Shown: positions 39,856 through 48,195 of the stretch, one piece after another
Numbering within the stretch: the stretch's first letter is position 1
How the letters are laid out: the number at the start of each line of letters is the position of its first letter
From: Nocardia panacis
GTDB lineage: Bacteria > Actinomycetota > Actinomycetes > Mycobacteriales > Mycobacteriaceae
Assembly (NCBI RefSeq): GCF_003598715.1
Contig: NZ_QZFU01000055.1
Location: forward strand, 62,001 to 126,000
Direction: 5' to 3'
Length of the DNA stretch: 64,000 nt
Program-made: the position numbers and the translations under genes
Notes under the pieces: generated by a model
Seen by the model: the letters and a program-made list of their open reading frames with translations, nothing else
What the model was told of the DNA's origin: nothing
The model's database searches: none

Positions 39856-39887
39856 TTGAATCTCACATCCATGTCAGATCTTACGTT
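39856..39887 (+). promoter_or_regulatory. MerR-type promoter with 20-bp spacer and internal dyad
   Basis: -35 TTGAAT (39856-39861) and -10 TACGTT (39882-39887) are 20 bp apart, the overlong spacing MerR activators correct by twisting DNA. The spacer contains ATCTnACAT-CC-ATGTnAGAT (39860-39879), a near-perfect dyad. The -10 ends 7 nt before ATG 39895, giving a leaderless start. Confidence 0.65.
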
Positions 39888-39894
39888 GGTCGAC

Positions 39895-40770
39895 ATGACG
39901 ACAACGACGAGCAAGTCCTTCAGTATCGGCGGCGATCTGCCGGTGCGCCGGATCGGTTATGGCGCAATGCGTTTGACCGACTCGCCGGAGACGCGCAACG
40001 GGGGCGCGGCGCATATCTGGCGACCGCCGACCGATCGCGCGGCGGTGATCGCGGTGCTGCGCGGCGCGGCGGATTTGGGGGTGAACCTCATCGATACCGC
40101 CGACTCGTATGCCCTCGGCGCCAACGAAGAACTCATCGCCGAGGCGCTGCATCCGTATGGCGAGGATCTGGTGGTGGCGACAAAGATCGGCAATACCCGA
40201 CCGGGACCGCAGGAATGGGTGCCGCTGGGGCACCCGGCCTATCTGCGGCAGCAGACGGAACTGAGTTTGCGCAGACTGCGGGTGGACCGCATCGACCTGC
40301 TCTACTTGCACCGCATCGATCCCAATGTGCCTTTGGCCGACCAGGTCGGGACCTTGCGTCAACTCCGCGAGGAGGGCAAGGTGCGCCATATCGGTCTGTC
40401 GGAGGTGTCGGTGGCGGAACTGCGTGCGGCCATGGACATCACACCGATCGCGGCCGTCCAGAATGTGTACAACCTGGTCGCCAGGCAGCACGATGCCGTT
40501 CTCGAGTTCGCCGCCGAGCACGACATCGCCTTCGTGCCCTACTTCCCCGTGGCCATGGGTGAGCACGCGAGACCGGACAGCCCGGTCGCGGCGCTCGCGA
40601 AGGAGATCGGTGCGACACCCGCGCAGGTAGCGCTCGCCTGGTTGTTGCGGCGCTCGAAGACGGTCGTTCCGATCCCCGGCACCGCTTCGCTCACGCATCT
40701 CGCGGAAAACATTGATGCACTGGACATCACGCTGTCCGACGATCAGTTCGCCCGGCTGTCGGCGCTCTAG
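39895..40770 (+). CDS. Aldo/keto reductase
   Basis: 291 residues, (beta/alpha)8 reductase using NADPH. Catalytic aspartate and tyrosine are in LIDTADSYALGANEEL, the lysine in VATKIGN, and the histidine in LYLHRIDP; AEAL and VPIPGTAS mark the cofactor loop. The substrate is unknown. In-frame ATG codons at 39856-39871 lie inside the MerR dyad, so ATG 39895, directly after the -10, is chosen. Probably induced by the divergent MerR protein. Its stop overlaps the end of the FolD gene by 4 bp. Confidence 0.92.
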   Translation: MTTTTSKSFSIGGDLPVRRIGYGAMRLTDSPETRNGGAAHIWRPPTDRAAVIAVLRGAADLGVNLIDTADSYALGANEELIAEALHPYGEDLVVATKIGNTRPGPQEWVPLGHPAYLRQQTELSLRRLRVDRIDLLYLHRIDPNVPLADQVGTLRQLREEGKVRHIGLSEVSVAELRAAMDITPIAAVQNVYNLVARQHDAVLEFAAEHDIAFVPYFPVAMGEHARPDSPVAALAKEIGATPAQVALAWLLRRSKTVVPIPGTASLTHLAENIDALDITLSDDQFARLSAL

Positions 40771-41609
40771 CGATTACCTGCGGCGTCGACCACGTGCCGC
40801 ATGAGCAGGGCGGTGGTCACCGGTCCGACGCCGCCGGGCACGGGGCTCAGGGCGGCGGCGCGCCCGCGCACGGAATCGGCGTCGACATCGCCGACGATGC
40901 CGCCGTCGGCGGATTCGTTGGTGCCGACGTCGATGACGGTGGCGGATTCGGCGATGTGCTTGCCGGTGATGAGGCCGGCGCGGCCCGCAGCGGCGACCAC
41001 GATCTCGGCGGTGGCGGTGACGGCGGCCAGGTCGGGGGTGCGGGAGTGGCAGACGGTGACGGTGGCGTCGGCGGCGAGCAGCAGTTGGGCCAGCGGTTTG
41101 CCGACGATATTGGAGCGGCCGACGACTGCGACATGCTTTCCGACCAGGGGGATCTCGTGATGCTTCAGTAGTTCGATCACGGCTTCGGCGGTGGCGGGGA
41201 CGAATCCGGGCAGGCCGGTGGCGAGCAGACCGAGCGAGAGCGGGCTGACGCCGTCCACATCTTTGGGCGCGGCGATCGAGGAGGAGACGTCGTCGAGGGT
41301 GACGCCCGCGGGCAGCGGGGTCTGCAGCATGATGGCGTCGACGGCCGGGTCGGCGCTGCGGGCGGCGAGTTCGGCACGGAGGGTTTCGACGCTCGCATCG
41401 GCGCCGAGATCGACGGTGTCGCAGGCGATGCCGAGGCGTTCGGCGGCTTTGCGCAGCGAGTTCACATACCAGGCGCTGGCCGGATCGGCATTGGCCACGA
41501 TCAGGGCCAGGCGCGGCGCGACCGCGAACGCGGCGGCGCGCGCTTTGGAATCGGCGTTGATGGCGGCGGCGAGGTCCTTGCCGGTCAGCGAAACGGTATC
41601 CACGTCCAC
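40767..41609 (-). CDS. FolD paralogue (methylene-THF dehydrogenase/cyclohydrolase family) lacking the catalytic lysine
   Basis: 280 residues with the FolD plan: ADPASAWYVNSLRKAAERLGI near 41-61, IMLQTPLPAGV, APKDVDGVSPL, VVGRSNIVGKPLAQLL and SPVPGGVGPVTTALL. In E. coli the motif reads YVASKRKA, whose lysine is needed for cyclohydrolase chemistry; here that position is leucine 52. The NADP site and other motifs are intact. It may keep dehydrogenase activity only. GTG 41609 is used; TAAGGT upstream would equally suit a leaderless GTG at 41603. Convergent with the aldo/keto reductase. Confidence 0.85.
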   Translation of the reverse strand: MDVDTVSLTGKDLAAAINADSKARAAAFAVAPRLALIVANADPASAWYVNSLRKAAERLGIACDTVDLGADASVETLRAELAARSADPAVDAIMLQTPLPAGVTLDDVSSSIAAPKDVDGVSPLSLGLLATGLPGFVPATAEAVIELLKHHEIPLVGKHVAVVGRSNIVGKPLAQLLLAADATVTVCHSRTPDLAAVTATAEIVVAAAGRAGLITGKHIAESATVIDVGTNESADGGIVGDVDADSVRGRAAALSPVPGGVGPVTTALLMRHVVDAAGNR

Positions 41610-41747
41610 ACACCTTAACGGGCTCGACCACGACAGCAGCGCTGACCTCCACCGAATCCGCGGTCGGCGGCCGTATCGTGATCGATGCCGTACCCACGGC
41701 CATCTCTCTCAGCTGACGTACCTGAAAACCGTTCCCCGCGCGGAAAG

Positions 41748-42620
41748 GTGTCGACTGCTTTGAAGATCTCGAAACTCCTCGCCGCAGGATTCGCGGCCCT
41801 CGCACTGACCGGTCTGGCGTGCGGCCCTGCCACGGCGAGTCCCGAAACGGACGCGCTCTACAACTCGGCCCAGCGACATTTCACCGACGGTGACGACGCG
41901 GCGGGTCGCGCCGACCTGCGCGCCCTCATCGCGGCCGATCCGAATGACGGGCAGGCGCTTGCCCTGCAAGCCATCTGGTCGCACTACGCGGGTGACGTGC
42001 CCGCCGTCACCGATGCCATGAACCGGCTCAACGCGGTGGATCCGGCGCTGGCCGCAGGCACCGCGAATGTGTTCAACGCGATTTGTGCGGCGGTCGGCAC
42101 GCTGCCGAATCCGTTGCCCGCGCTGGTCGGTCCGCAGACGGGCATCGTGGTGCTCGGGTACGGTCTGCTGCCGGACGGTGCGCTGCGACCCGAATTGGTG
42201 GACAGGTTGCAGGCGGCCTTCCTGCAGGCATTGGCCGCGCCGTTCTCCCCTGTGGTCGTCACCGGCGGTAATCCGCAGAACGGGGTGACGGAGGCGGAGG
42301 CGATGCGGGCCTGGCTGGTCGGGCACGGGTTGCCCGCCGCGCGGGTCAGCGCGGAGAACCGCGCCGGATCCACGGTGCAGAACGCGCTGTACAGCACCAG
42401 GCTGCTGCGGGATCTGGGTGCGTCGAGCGCGGTGGTGGTGACCTCGCCGAATCACATTCGCCGCGCGGTGGCCGATTTCATTGTGGCGGGCACGGCGGTC
42501 GTGGGTGCGATGACCTCGCTGGATCAACTGGTCTCCCAGATCATTCCGCCGGTCCGGAGCAATCAGCGCGGCATCTACCTGGATTCGACGCGGACTTTCC
42601 AACTGCCGACGGCCCGCTGA
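41748..42620 (+). CDS. Exported YdcF-family (DUF218) protein
   Basis: About 290 residues. A signal peptide (LLAAGFAALALTGLACGPATA) is followed by a helical segment and then a DUF218 domain: GIVVLGYGLLPDGALRPELVDRLQAA, VVVTGGNPQNGVTEAEAMRAWLVGHGLP, ENRAGSTVQNALYSTRLLRDLG and VVVTSPNHIRRA. YdcF/SanA/ElyC proteins act in envelope lipid-carrier or vancomycin-related functions, mostly unproven. GTG 41748 is chosen; a TTG at 41760 with GGAAAGG upstream is also possible. Confidence 0.85.
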   Translation: MSTALKISKLLAAGFAALALTGLACGPATASPETDALYNSAQRHFTDGDDAAGRADLRALIAADPNDGQALALQAIWSHYAGDVPAVTDAMNRLNAVDPALAAGTANVFNAICAAVGTLPNPLPALVGPQTGIVVLGYGLLPDGALRPELVDRLQAAFLQALAAPFSPVVVTGGNPQNGVTEAEAMRAWLVGHGLPAARVSAENRAGSTVQNALYSTRLLRDLGASSAVVVTSPNHIRRAVADFIVAGTAVVGAMTSLDQLVSQIIPPVRSNQRGIYLDSTRTFQLPTAR

Positions 42621-42636
42621 TACCCGCTCCGGCAGG

Positions 42637-43398
42637 ATGGGCCGGGTGGGTATTGTCGATCAGTTGCGGGCCGCGGGTTGCGTCTTCGCCGAGGAGGAGG
42701 CGCGACTGCTGACCGAGGCCGCCGGGTCCGAGGCCGAGTTGGCGAAGTTGGTCGCGCGGCGGGTCTCCGGGACGCCGCTGGAATATGTGGTGGGCTGGGC
42801 GGAGTTTCGCGGGCTGCGGGTGCGGGTGTGGCCGGGTGTGTTCGTGCCGAGGCGGCGCACCGCGTTCCTGGTGGAGTTGGCGGCCGCGGCGCGGCCGGTG
42901 ACGGTGCTCGATCTGTGCTGTGGTTCGGGGGCTTTGGGGTTGGCGTTGGTTCGCGAGGTTCCGGGGGTGGAGCTGGTGGCGAGCGATATCGATCCGGTCG
43001 CTGTCGATTGCGCGCGGGTCAACCTGGAAGCTGTCGGCGCGCAGGTCTACCGGGGCGATCTGTTCGAATCGCTGCCGGTCACGCTGCGCGGCCGGGTCGA
43101 TGTGCTGCTCGCCAATGTTCCCTACGTGCCGACCGAGGACATTGTCGAGATGCCACCCGAGGCGCGCGAACACGAACCGCGCGGCACCCTCGACGGCGGA
43201 CCCGACGGGCTCGACATGCTGCGCCGAGTCGCCGATGGCGTGCTCGATTGGCTCGCACCCGGCGGGATGCTGCTGATCGAGATCAGTGCCGCGCAGGCCG
43301 AATCCGCTGTCGCCGAACTGACCCGTCGCGGGCTGGCCGCCGCTATCGCCGAATCGGAGGAGTACGACGCGACCGCCGTGGTCGGTGTCAGGCGCTGA
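42637..43398 (+). CDS. PrmC-related protein-(glutamine-N5) methyltransferase, substrate unknown
   Basis: 253 residues, HemK/PrmC-like. The N-terminal helical domain (GTPLEYVVGWAEFRGLRVRV) precedes a SAM-binding Rossmann domain with VLDLCCGSGALGLAL near 90. The catalytic NPPY motif of PrmC reads NVPYVP here. This fits the PrmC-related family of unknown substrate rather than release-factor methyltransferase itself. The start is ATG 42637 (GTG 42648 also possible). It ends convergently, overlapping the next gene by 11 bp. Confidence 0.85.
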   Translation: MGRVGIVDQLRAAGCVFAEEEARLLTEAAGSEAELAKLVARRVSGTPLEYVVGWAEFRGLRVRVWPGVFVPRRRTAFLVELAAAARPVTVLDLCCGSGALGLALVREVPGVELVASDIDPVAVDCARVNLEAVGAQVYRGDLFESLPVTLRGRVDVLLANVPYVPTEDIVEMPPEAREHEPRGTLDGGPDGLDMLRRVADGVLDWLAPGGMLLIEISAAQAESAVAELTRRGLAAAIAESEEYDATAVVGVRR

Positions 43399-43882
43399 GG
43401 CCCTTCCTGATCTGCGCGACCACATCCAGTTGGCCGCGCACCGCCGACATCCCGACTTCGAGCGCCGCGAGATCGGGTTTGGTGGCGGCCGTCGCGTATT
43501 GGGTCACACCGGCTTCGATGGCCTCGACCGCCTGCGTCGCCGAGGCGAGGAGATCGGCTTTGCCGGTCAGCCCGGAGAGGGCGACCAGGTGATCGTCCAC
43601 GGCGAGGGCCGACTGTTCCAGGTCGGCGCGCAGCACGATGGTGGTGCCGTTATCGAGCGCCGAAACCCGACGCAGGGCGGTCATCGCGTCGCGCAGGCGG
43701 CGATGCAGTCGCGCCTCGGGATCGTGCGATCCAGCCCATGAGATCGGGGCGCGGGTCGGGTGACCCGGCACCACCTCATTGGCCTGTTCCTGCGCGCCGC
43801 GCTGCTTGCGACCGAGCATCGCGATGAGCGCGCCCGCGCCCACCACGATGACGACCAGAACAACTAGGAGGATGACGAGCAC
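43388..43882 (-). CDS. Small membrane-anchored protein, last gene of the SPFH/zinc-ribbon set
   Basis: 164 residues. One strongly hydrophobic N-terminal span (LVILLVVLVVIVVGAGALIA) is followed by a helical, soluble domain (about 45-164) with no motif I recognise. It begins 3 nt after the zinc-ribbon gene and is surely in its operon. By position it could be the counterpart of a membrane partner in B. subtilis ydjGHI, but sequence does not show this. Confidence 0.75.
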   Translation of the reverse strand: MLVILLVVLVVIVVGAGALIAMLGRKQRGAQEQANEVVPGHPTRAPISWAGSHDPEARLHRRLRDAMTALRRVSALDNGTTIVLRADLEQSALAVDDHLVALSGLTGKADLLASATQAVEAIEAGVTQYATAATKPDLAALEVGMSAVRGQLDVVAQIRKGLSA

Positions 43883-43885
43883 CGG

Positions 43886-45382
43886 CTATCTCCTGCCGTG
43901 GGTGGTGTGTCCGGACGAATGCCCGTGCGAGCGTAGATAGGAGAAGACGACGATCACGACGATGGCCGCGGCGAGTCCGATCACGATCGCCGCCGCGATC
44001 TTGATCTTGCTCCACGGACGGTCCCCGGACACCTGCCCGGTGAGCCCATTGATATAGACCTGGAACGGCTTCTCGTTGTAGATCACCGTCAGCAGCCACA
44101 TCGGCAGCAGCAGATGTTTGAAACCGAGGTAGTTCCAGTTGGTTTGCAGGTGATGGATGCGCTGGTGGTCGCCGCCGATATCGGCGCGCACCGTCGACTC
44201 GATGACCTCCGCCATCTCCTGCTGCGCCTGCGGCAGTGACTCCTCGGCATCGTGGTCGTAGGTGCGGCACAGGTGGCCCGCCACGAATTCCGGGGAGTAG
44301 GAGCGGGCTTGGTCCACCGGCCACGGCTCGAGTGCCTTGATCCGCCTGTGGTCCAGGCTCGGGCCGTCATTGGCCAGCACCGGCAGATCCGCGAAATCAT
44401 TGCCGACCTCACCGGCCACGTGATACCAGTTCGTCCTGGTCTCGTAGATCGGGTCGCCGTCGTCATCGGTGCCGACGCGGACCCGATAGTCGACGCCGCG
44501 CTCGCCCTCGTACCAGGTGCTGGTATCGGCGTCGTAGGTGAAGTAGGCGGTGTAGAGGCTGGAGAAAGCGCCGACGCGGCGATACTTCTTGAAATCGCTC
44601 GGGGCGAACCAGCGTTTGGTCACCCATTTCTCGATCAGTTGGCGCGCTTGCTTCTCGGCTACCTGGAAAGGCACCAGGCCGTCGACCGGGAGGCGGGCCG
44701 GGGCGTTGTGCACATCGTCGCGTTGGATCGGGGTGGCGCAGTACGGGCATTTCGTCGCGGTCAGGCTGCCGTTGAATTCGGTTGCGCCGCCACAGTTCTG
44801 GCATACGACCTCCCATTGGCCGCTGACCTGCGGTGCTGATTGGGCCGATTGCAGGGCGCGGAGTTCGGCCATTGCGGCGTGGAGTTCGCGGGTTTGGGGT
44901 GGGGTGTTGGGGGCGGTGATTTCGGAGTAGTTTCCGCAGCTCGGGCAGCGGAGTTTTTGGCTTGCTATGTCGAATGCCAGTTGGCCGCCGCAGGCTGAGC
45001 AGGGGTAGGTGCGGGTCATTTCGGTGCGGTGCAGCATGGCGCGATCCGGTGGGGACACCGGGGCCGACTGTGGCACCGCCGCTTGGGGCGGGCGCTGTGG
45101 TGAATTGGGCTGTGGGCCTGCCGGGTACGGCGGCGGACCCGACCGGGTTCCCACCGACTGCGACGGAAGAGGCGGTGGGCCGGATCGCGGCAACGGTGGC
45201 GGACCCGGCTGGGGCGTCGAGCCAACCGGCTGCCATGACTGATCCTGCGTCGGAAGAGGCGGCGGCACCGAGGTTTGCGCGGCCGAACCTGTAGGCAATG
45301 GCGGCGGGCCGGGTCGTGGCAATGGCGGCGGACCGGGCTGGGGTTGGCCCGGCGCGTCGCCCGACGGCGGTTCGTAATTCAT
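43886..45382 (-). CDS. Proline-rich, double zinc-ribbon membrane protein (YdjG-like)
   Basis: 498 residues. Residues 1-115 are Pro/Gly/Gln-rich repeats of GPPPLPRPGPPP type. Two zinc ribbons follow: CSACGG...CPSCG (about 127-150) and CQNCGG...CPYC (about 196-218). A central region (230-450) carries many aromatic residues and a short hydrophobic segment (LLLPMWLLTVIY). One clear span lies at 463-485 before a short His/Ser-rich tail. This matches the TFIIB-type zinc-ribbon partner of SPFH proteins in ydjG-like loci. The role is membrane-linked but unproven. Confidence 0.8.
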   Translation of the reverse strand: MNYEPPSGDAPGQPQPGPPPLPRPGPPPLPTGSAAQTSVPPPLPTQDQSWQPVGSTPQPGPPPLPRSGPPPLPSQSVGTRSGPPPYPAGPQPNSPQRPPQAAVPQSAPVSPPDRAMLHRTEMTRTYPCSACGGQLAFDIASQKLRCPSCGNYSEITAPNTPPQTRELHAAMAELRALQSAQSAPQVSGQWEVVCQNCGGATEFNGSLTATKCPYCATPIQRDDVHNAPARLPVDGLVPFQVAEKQARQLIEKWVTKRWFAPSDFKKYRRVGAFSSLYTAYFTYDADTSTWYEGERGVDYRVRVGTDDDGDPIYETRTNWYHVAGEVGNDFADLPVLANDGPSLDHRRIKALEPWPVDQARSYSPEFVAGHLCRTYDHDAEESLPQAQQEMAEVIESTVRADIGGDHQRIHHLQTNWNYLGFKHLLLPMWLLTVIYNEKPFQVYINGLTGQVSGDRPWSKIKIAAAIVIGLAAAIVVIVVFSYLRSHGHSSGHTTHGRR

Positions 45383-45424
45383 GGCTTGCTCTCGGGGGGC
45401 TTCGTGGCTACTTCATGCCCTCAC

Positions 45425-46606
45425 TCAGCGTGGCGGCAGCGGCGGCGGGTTGCCCGGCAGCGGCGGTGGCGCGGCGAACAGCGTCTGCAATGCCGGAACC
45501 GAGGCGGCCACGGCCCATCCGGCCATACCTTCGGCCCAGACATTCGTTTCGCGGGTGAGATGTCCGCTGGAGACGAAGGATCGCAGCTGATCGAGCGGAT
45601 ACGGCCCTGCCGCTTGACCATTCAATTCGATGTGGAAGACCTGCAGGCTGGGCAGCGGCGGCGGCGCGGCCTGCTGCGGCGCCTGCTGATATCCCTGCTG
45701 CGGATACCCTTGTGGCTGCGCGAATCCGCCCTGTGCGGTCCCGGCCATCTGCCCGCCGAGGACGACGCCGAGCCCGGCCTGCATGGCCGCGCCCGCGACG
45801 CCGCCGCCCTCGTTCTGCGCGGCGGCGAGCATGGCATCGGCGGCCCGCGCCTGGGTGTAGCGGTTCAGATCGCCGACATTGTTGAGGAAGCTGCTCTCCT
45901 CGAGTCCGCGCGCGACACCGCGCGTCATGGCCTGCTGGATTTCCTCGGGGAGGGAGATCGTCATGGTGACGGCATCGATGCCTAGGCCGAAGGACTGCAC
46001 CCGCTGGGCCACGAATTCGCGCAGCTTATCCGACAGTTCGACCTGGCGGCCCTGCAGATCGATGGCGCCGAGACCGCTGGCCATGACCATGTCGGAGAAG
46101 GCGAGGGCGATATTGCGGCGGATCATCTCGGTGATCTGCTCCATGTCGACGACACTCTCGGTGCCGATGACCTGGCGCAGGAAGGTGGGCGCGTCGATGA
46201 CCTCGACGATGGTGGTGCCATTGGCGCGAATCTGGACCATGCGGAAGTCGGGGTCGCGGACGGTGACCGGTTGGGGTGTGCCCCAGCGCAAGTCGGTGAC
46301 GGGCCGGGTATTGATGTAGTAGACCTCGGACCGGAACGGGCTGTTGAAGCCGTGCCGCCACCCTTGCAGGGTGGACATGATGGGCATGTTCTCGGTGGTG
46401 AGGGTGTAGTGGCCGGGGCCGTAGGTGTCGGCGATCTGGCCCCGGTAGACGAAGATGGCCTGCTGGCCCTCCCGCACGATGAGTTCCGCGCCGTTCTTGA
46501 TCTCGTTCTCGTAGCGGGGGAAACGCCACGCGAGGGTGGTATTCGTCTCATCGAGCCATTCGATGATGTCGACGAATTCGCCTCTGATCATATCCATCAG
46601 GCCCAT
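45425..46606 (-). CDS. SPFH-domain protein with C-terminal GYF_2-like domain (YdjI-like)
   Basis: 393 residues. The start MGLMDMIRGEFVDIIEWLDE and the core ELIVREGQQAIFVYRGQIAD to EEIQQAMTRGVARGL match the YdjI/virion-core-like SPFH group rather than stomatins; there is no N-terminal membrane span. A Gln/Pro/Ala-rich linker (about 285-330) leads to a GYF_2-type domain (HIELNGQAAGPYPLDQLRSFV, NVWAEGMAGWAVAA) and a proline-rich tail. In B. subtilis such proteins work with PspA-like membrane-stress proteins; no PspA gene is in this operon. First of three co-directional genes. Confidence 0.88.
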   Translation of the reverse strand: MGLMDMIRGEFVDIIEWLDETNTTLAWRFPRYENEIKNGAELIVREGQQAIFVYRGQIADTYGPGHYTLTTENMPIMSTLQGWRHGFNSPFRSEVYYINTRPVTDLRWGTPQPVTVRDPDFRMVQIRANGTTIVEVIDAPTFLRQVIGTESVVDMEQITEMIRRNIALAFSDMVMASGLGAIDLQGRQVELSDKLREFVAQRVQSFGLGIDAVTMTISLPEEIQQAMTRGVARGLEESSFLNNVGDLNRYTQARAADAMLAAAQNEGGGVAGAAMQAGLGVVLGGQMAGTAQGGFAQPQGYPQQGYQQAPQQAAPPPLPSLQVFHIELNGQAAGPYPLDQLRSFVSSGHLTRETNVWAEGMAGWAVAASVPALQTLFAAPPPLPGNPPPLPPR

Positions 46607-46719
46607 AAGTCTGTCCGTCCTCCCTCGGGCGCGGCTCATCCGCAGCGCCAGAGTAACCCACGGGCGCGGCGAGGTTCGCGCCCCTTGCGATGTCCTTATC
46701 CATGGGAGCACATGGCGCG

Positions 46720-48195
46720 TTATTGCGTCGTGAACGACCCGGCGCGCTCGAAGCGAAGAGTGCCGTCGGCGATGGGGCTGCGCCCCAGCAGGATTCGGTC
46801 GCGCAGGTAGTTCATGCGCAGTTGCCATGGCCAGCGGTCGCCCTGGATGGGAAAGGCGGGTGCGCCGCGTTGGACGTAGCCGGGATTGAATTTCGCGAAC
46901 AGCGGTTCCGCGCCGACCGCCGGGTCGCGGACCGGGACGGCGCGCGCGTAGCCGTGCGCCGCCATGTGACGCAGCAGGCGAATCACGTATTCGCTCACCA
47001 GATCCGCCTTGAGCGTCCAGGAGGCATTGGTGTAGCCGAAGACGTAGACGAAGTTCGGGACGTCGGAGAGCATCATCGACTTGTAGGCCATGCGCTCGTG
47101 CACCACGACTTCGGCTCCGTCCACCGCGAGTCGTGCGCCGCCGAAGGCGAGCAGGTTCAAACCCGTTGCGGTGATGACGATATCGGCGTCGAGGTCGGCG
47201 CCGGAGGCCAGGTGCAGGCCGGACTCGGTGAAGTGCGCGATGCGGTCGGTGACCAGGTCCAGCGCGCCTTTGCGGATCGCGCGGAAGAAATCGCCGTTGG
47301 GGGCCAGGCACAGTCGCTGGTCCCACGGGTTGTAGCGGGGGGTGAAGTGGGTGTCGATATCGAAGCCCTCGGGCAGCCAACGCTGCTGCCAAGAGCGGAT
47401 CTTTCGGCGCATGCGGGCCGGATAGCGTTGGCTCAGTTGGTATATCGCGGTCGAGAGGGCGATGTTCTTCGCCCTGGCGAGCGCGTAGGCGAGGCGGGGC
47501 GGCAGGTGGCGGCGCAGTTTCAGCGCGAACTCGTCACGTTCGGGGGCGGAGATGATGTAGCTCGGACTGCGTTGCAGGATGGTGACATGCGCGCCCTGCG
47601 CGGTGAGCGCGGGGGCGAGGGTGACGGCGGTGGCGCCGCTGCCGATGAGCACCACCCGCTTGTCGGCAACGTCGAGCTGCCGCGGCCAACGCTGCGGATG
47701 GAGGATCGGTCCCGAGAAGCGTTCGACGCCTTCGAAATCCGGGGTGTAGGGCGTGTCGTAGCTGTAGTAGCCGGTGCAGCCCCAGAGGAATTCGGCGGTG
47801 AACTCGACCGTCTCGCCCGCGTGCTCGGCCCGCACGTGCCAGCGGTTCTCGGCCGAGGACCAGTCCGCCGAGACGACGCGATGCCCGTAGCGGATGTGTC
47901 GGTCGATACCCGCCTCGGCGGCGGTGTCGCGCAGGTAGGCGAGGATGTCCGCGCCGTCGGCGATGGATTTGTCGCCGAGCCAGGGGCGGAAGCGGTAGCC
48001 CAGGGTGTACATATCGGAATCGGAGCGAATTCCCGGATAGCGGAACAGGTCCCAGGTGCCGCCGAGGGTGTCGCGGGCCTCGAGCACTAGGTAGGTCCGG
48101 TCCGGCAGCGCGGCGCTCAGGTGGTGCGCCGCGCCGATGCCGGAGAGTCCGGCTCCGACGATGAGCACATCGATGTGCTCCTCAGCCGTTGTCAT
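46720..48195 (-). CDS. Flavin-containing monooxygenase, Baeyer-Villiger type (EthA-like)
   Basis: 491 residues. FAD site VLIVGAGLSGIGAAHHL, then GTWDLFRYPGIRSDSDMYTLG, the NADPH site VVLIGSGATAVTLAPAL, and ATGLNLLAFGG. A BVMO fingerprint-like segment FSGPILHPQRWP lies between. It would insert oxygen into ketones or oxidise S/N compounds; actinobacterial relatives include the ethionamide activator EthA. GGAGG lies 9 nt before ATG 48195. Upstream is a 371-bp intergenic region with a strong hairpin. Confidence 0.92.
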   Translation of the reverse strand: MTTAEEHIDVLIVGAGLSGIGAAHHLSAALPDRTYLVLEARDTLGGTWDLFRYPGIRSDSDMYTLGYRFRPWLGDKSIADGADILAYLRDTAAEAGIDRHIRYGHRVVSADWSSAENRWHVRAEHAGETVEFTAEFLWGCTGYYSYDTPYTPDFEGVERFSGPILHPQRWPRQLDVADKRVVLIGSGATAVTLAPALTAQGAHVTILQRSPSYIISAPERDEFALKLRRHLPPRLAYALARAKNIALSTAIYQLSQRYPARMRRKIRSWQQRWLPEGFDIDTHFTPRYNPWDQRLCLAPNGDFFRAIRKGALDLVTDRIAHFTESGLHLASGADLDADIVITATGLNLLAFGGARLAVDGAEVVVHERMAYKSMMLSDVPNFVYVFGYTNASWTLKADLVSEYVIRLLRHMAAHGYARAVPVRDPAVGAEPLFAKFNPGYVQRGAPAFPIQGDRWPWQLRMNYLRDRILLGRSPIADGTLRFERAGSFTTQ

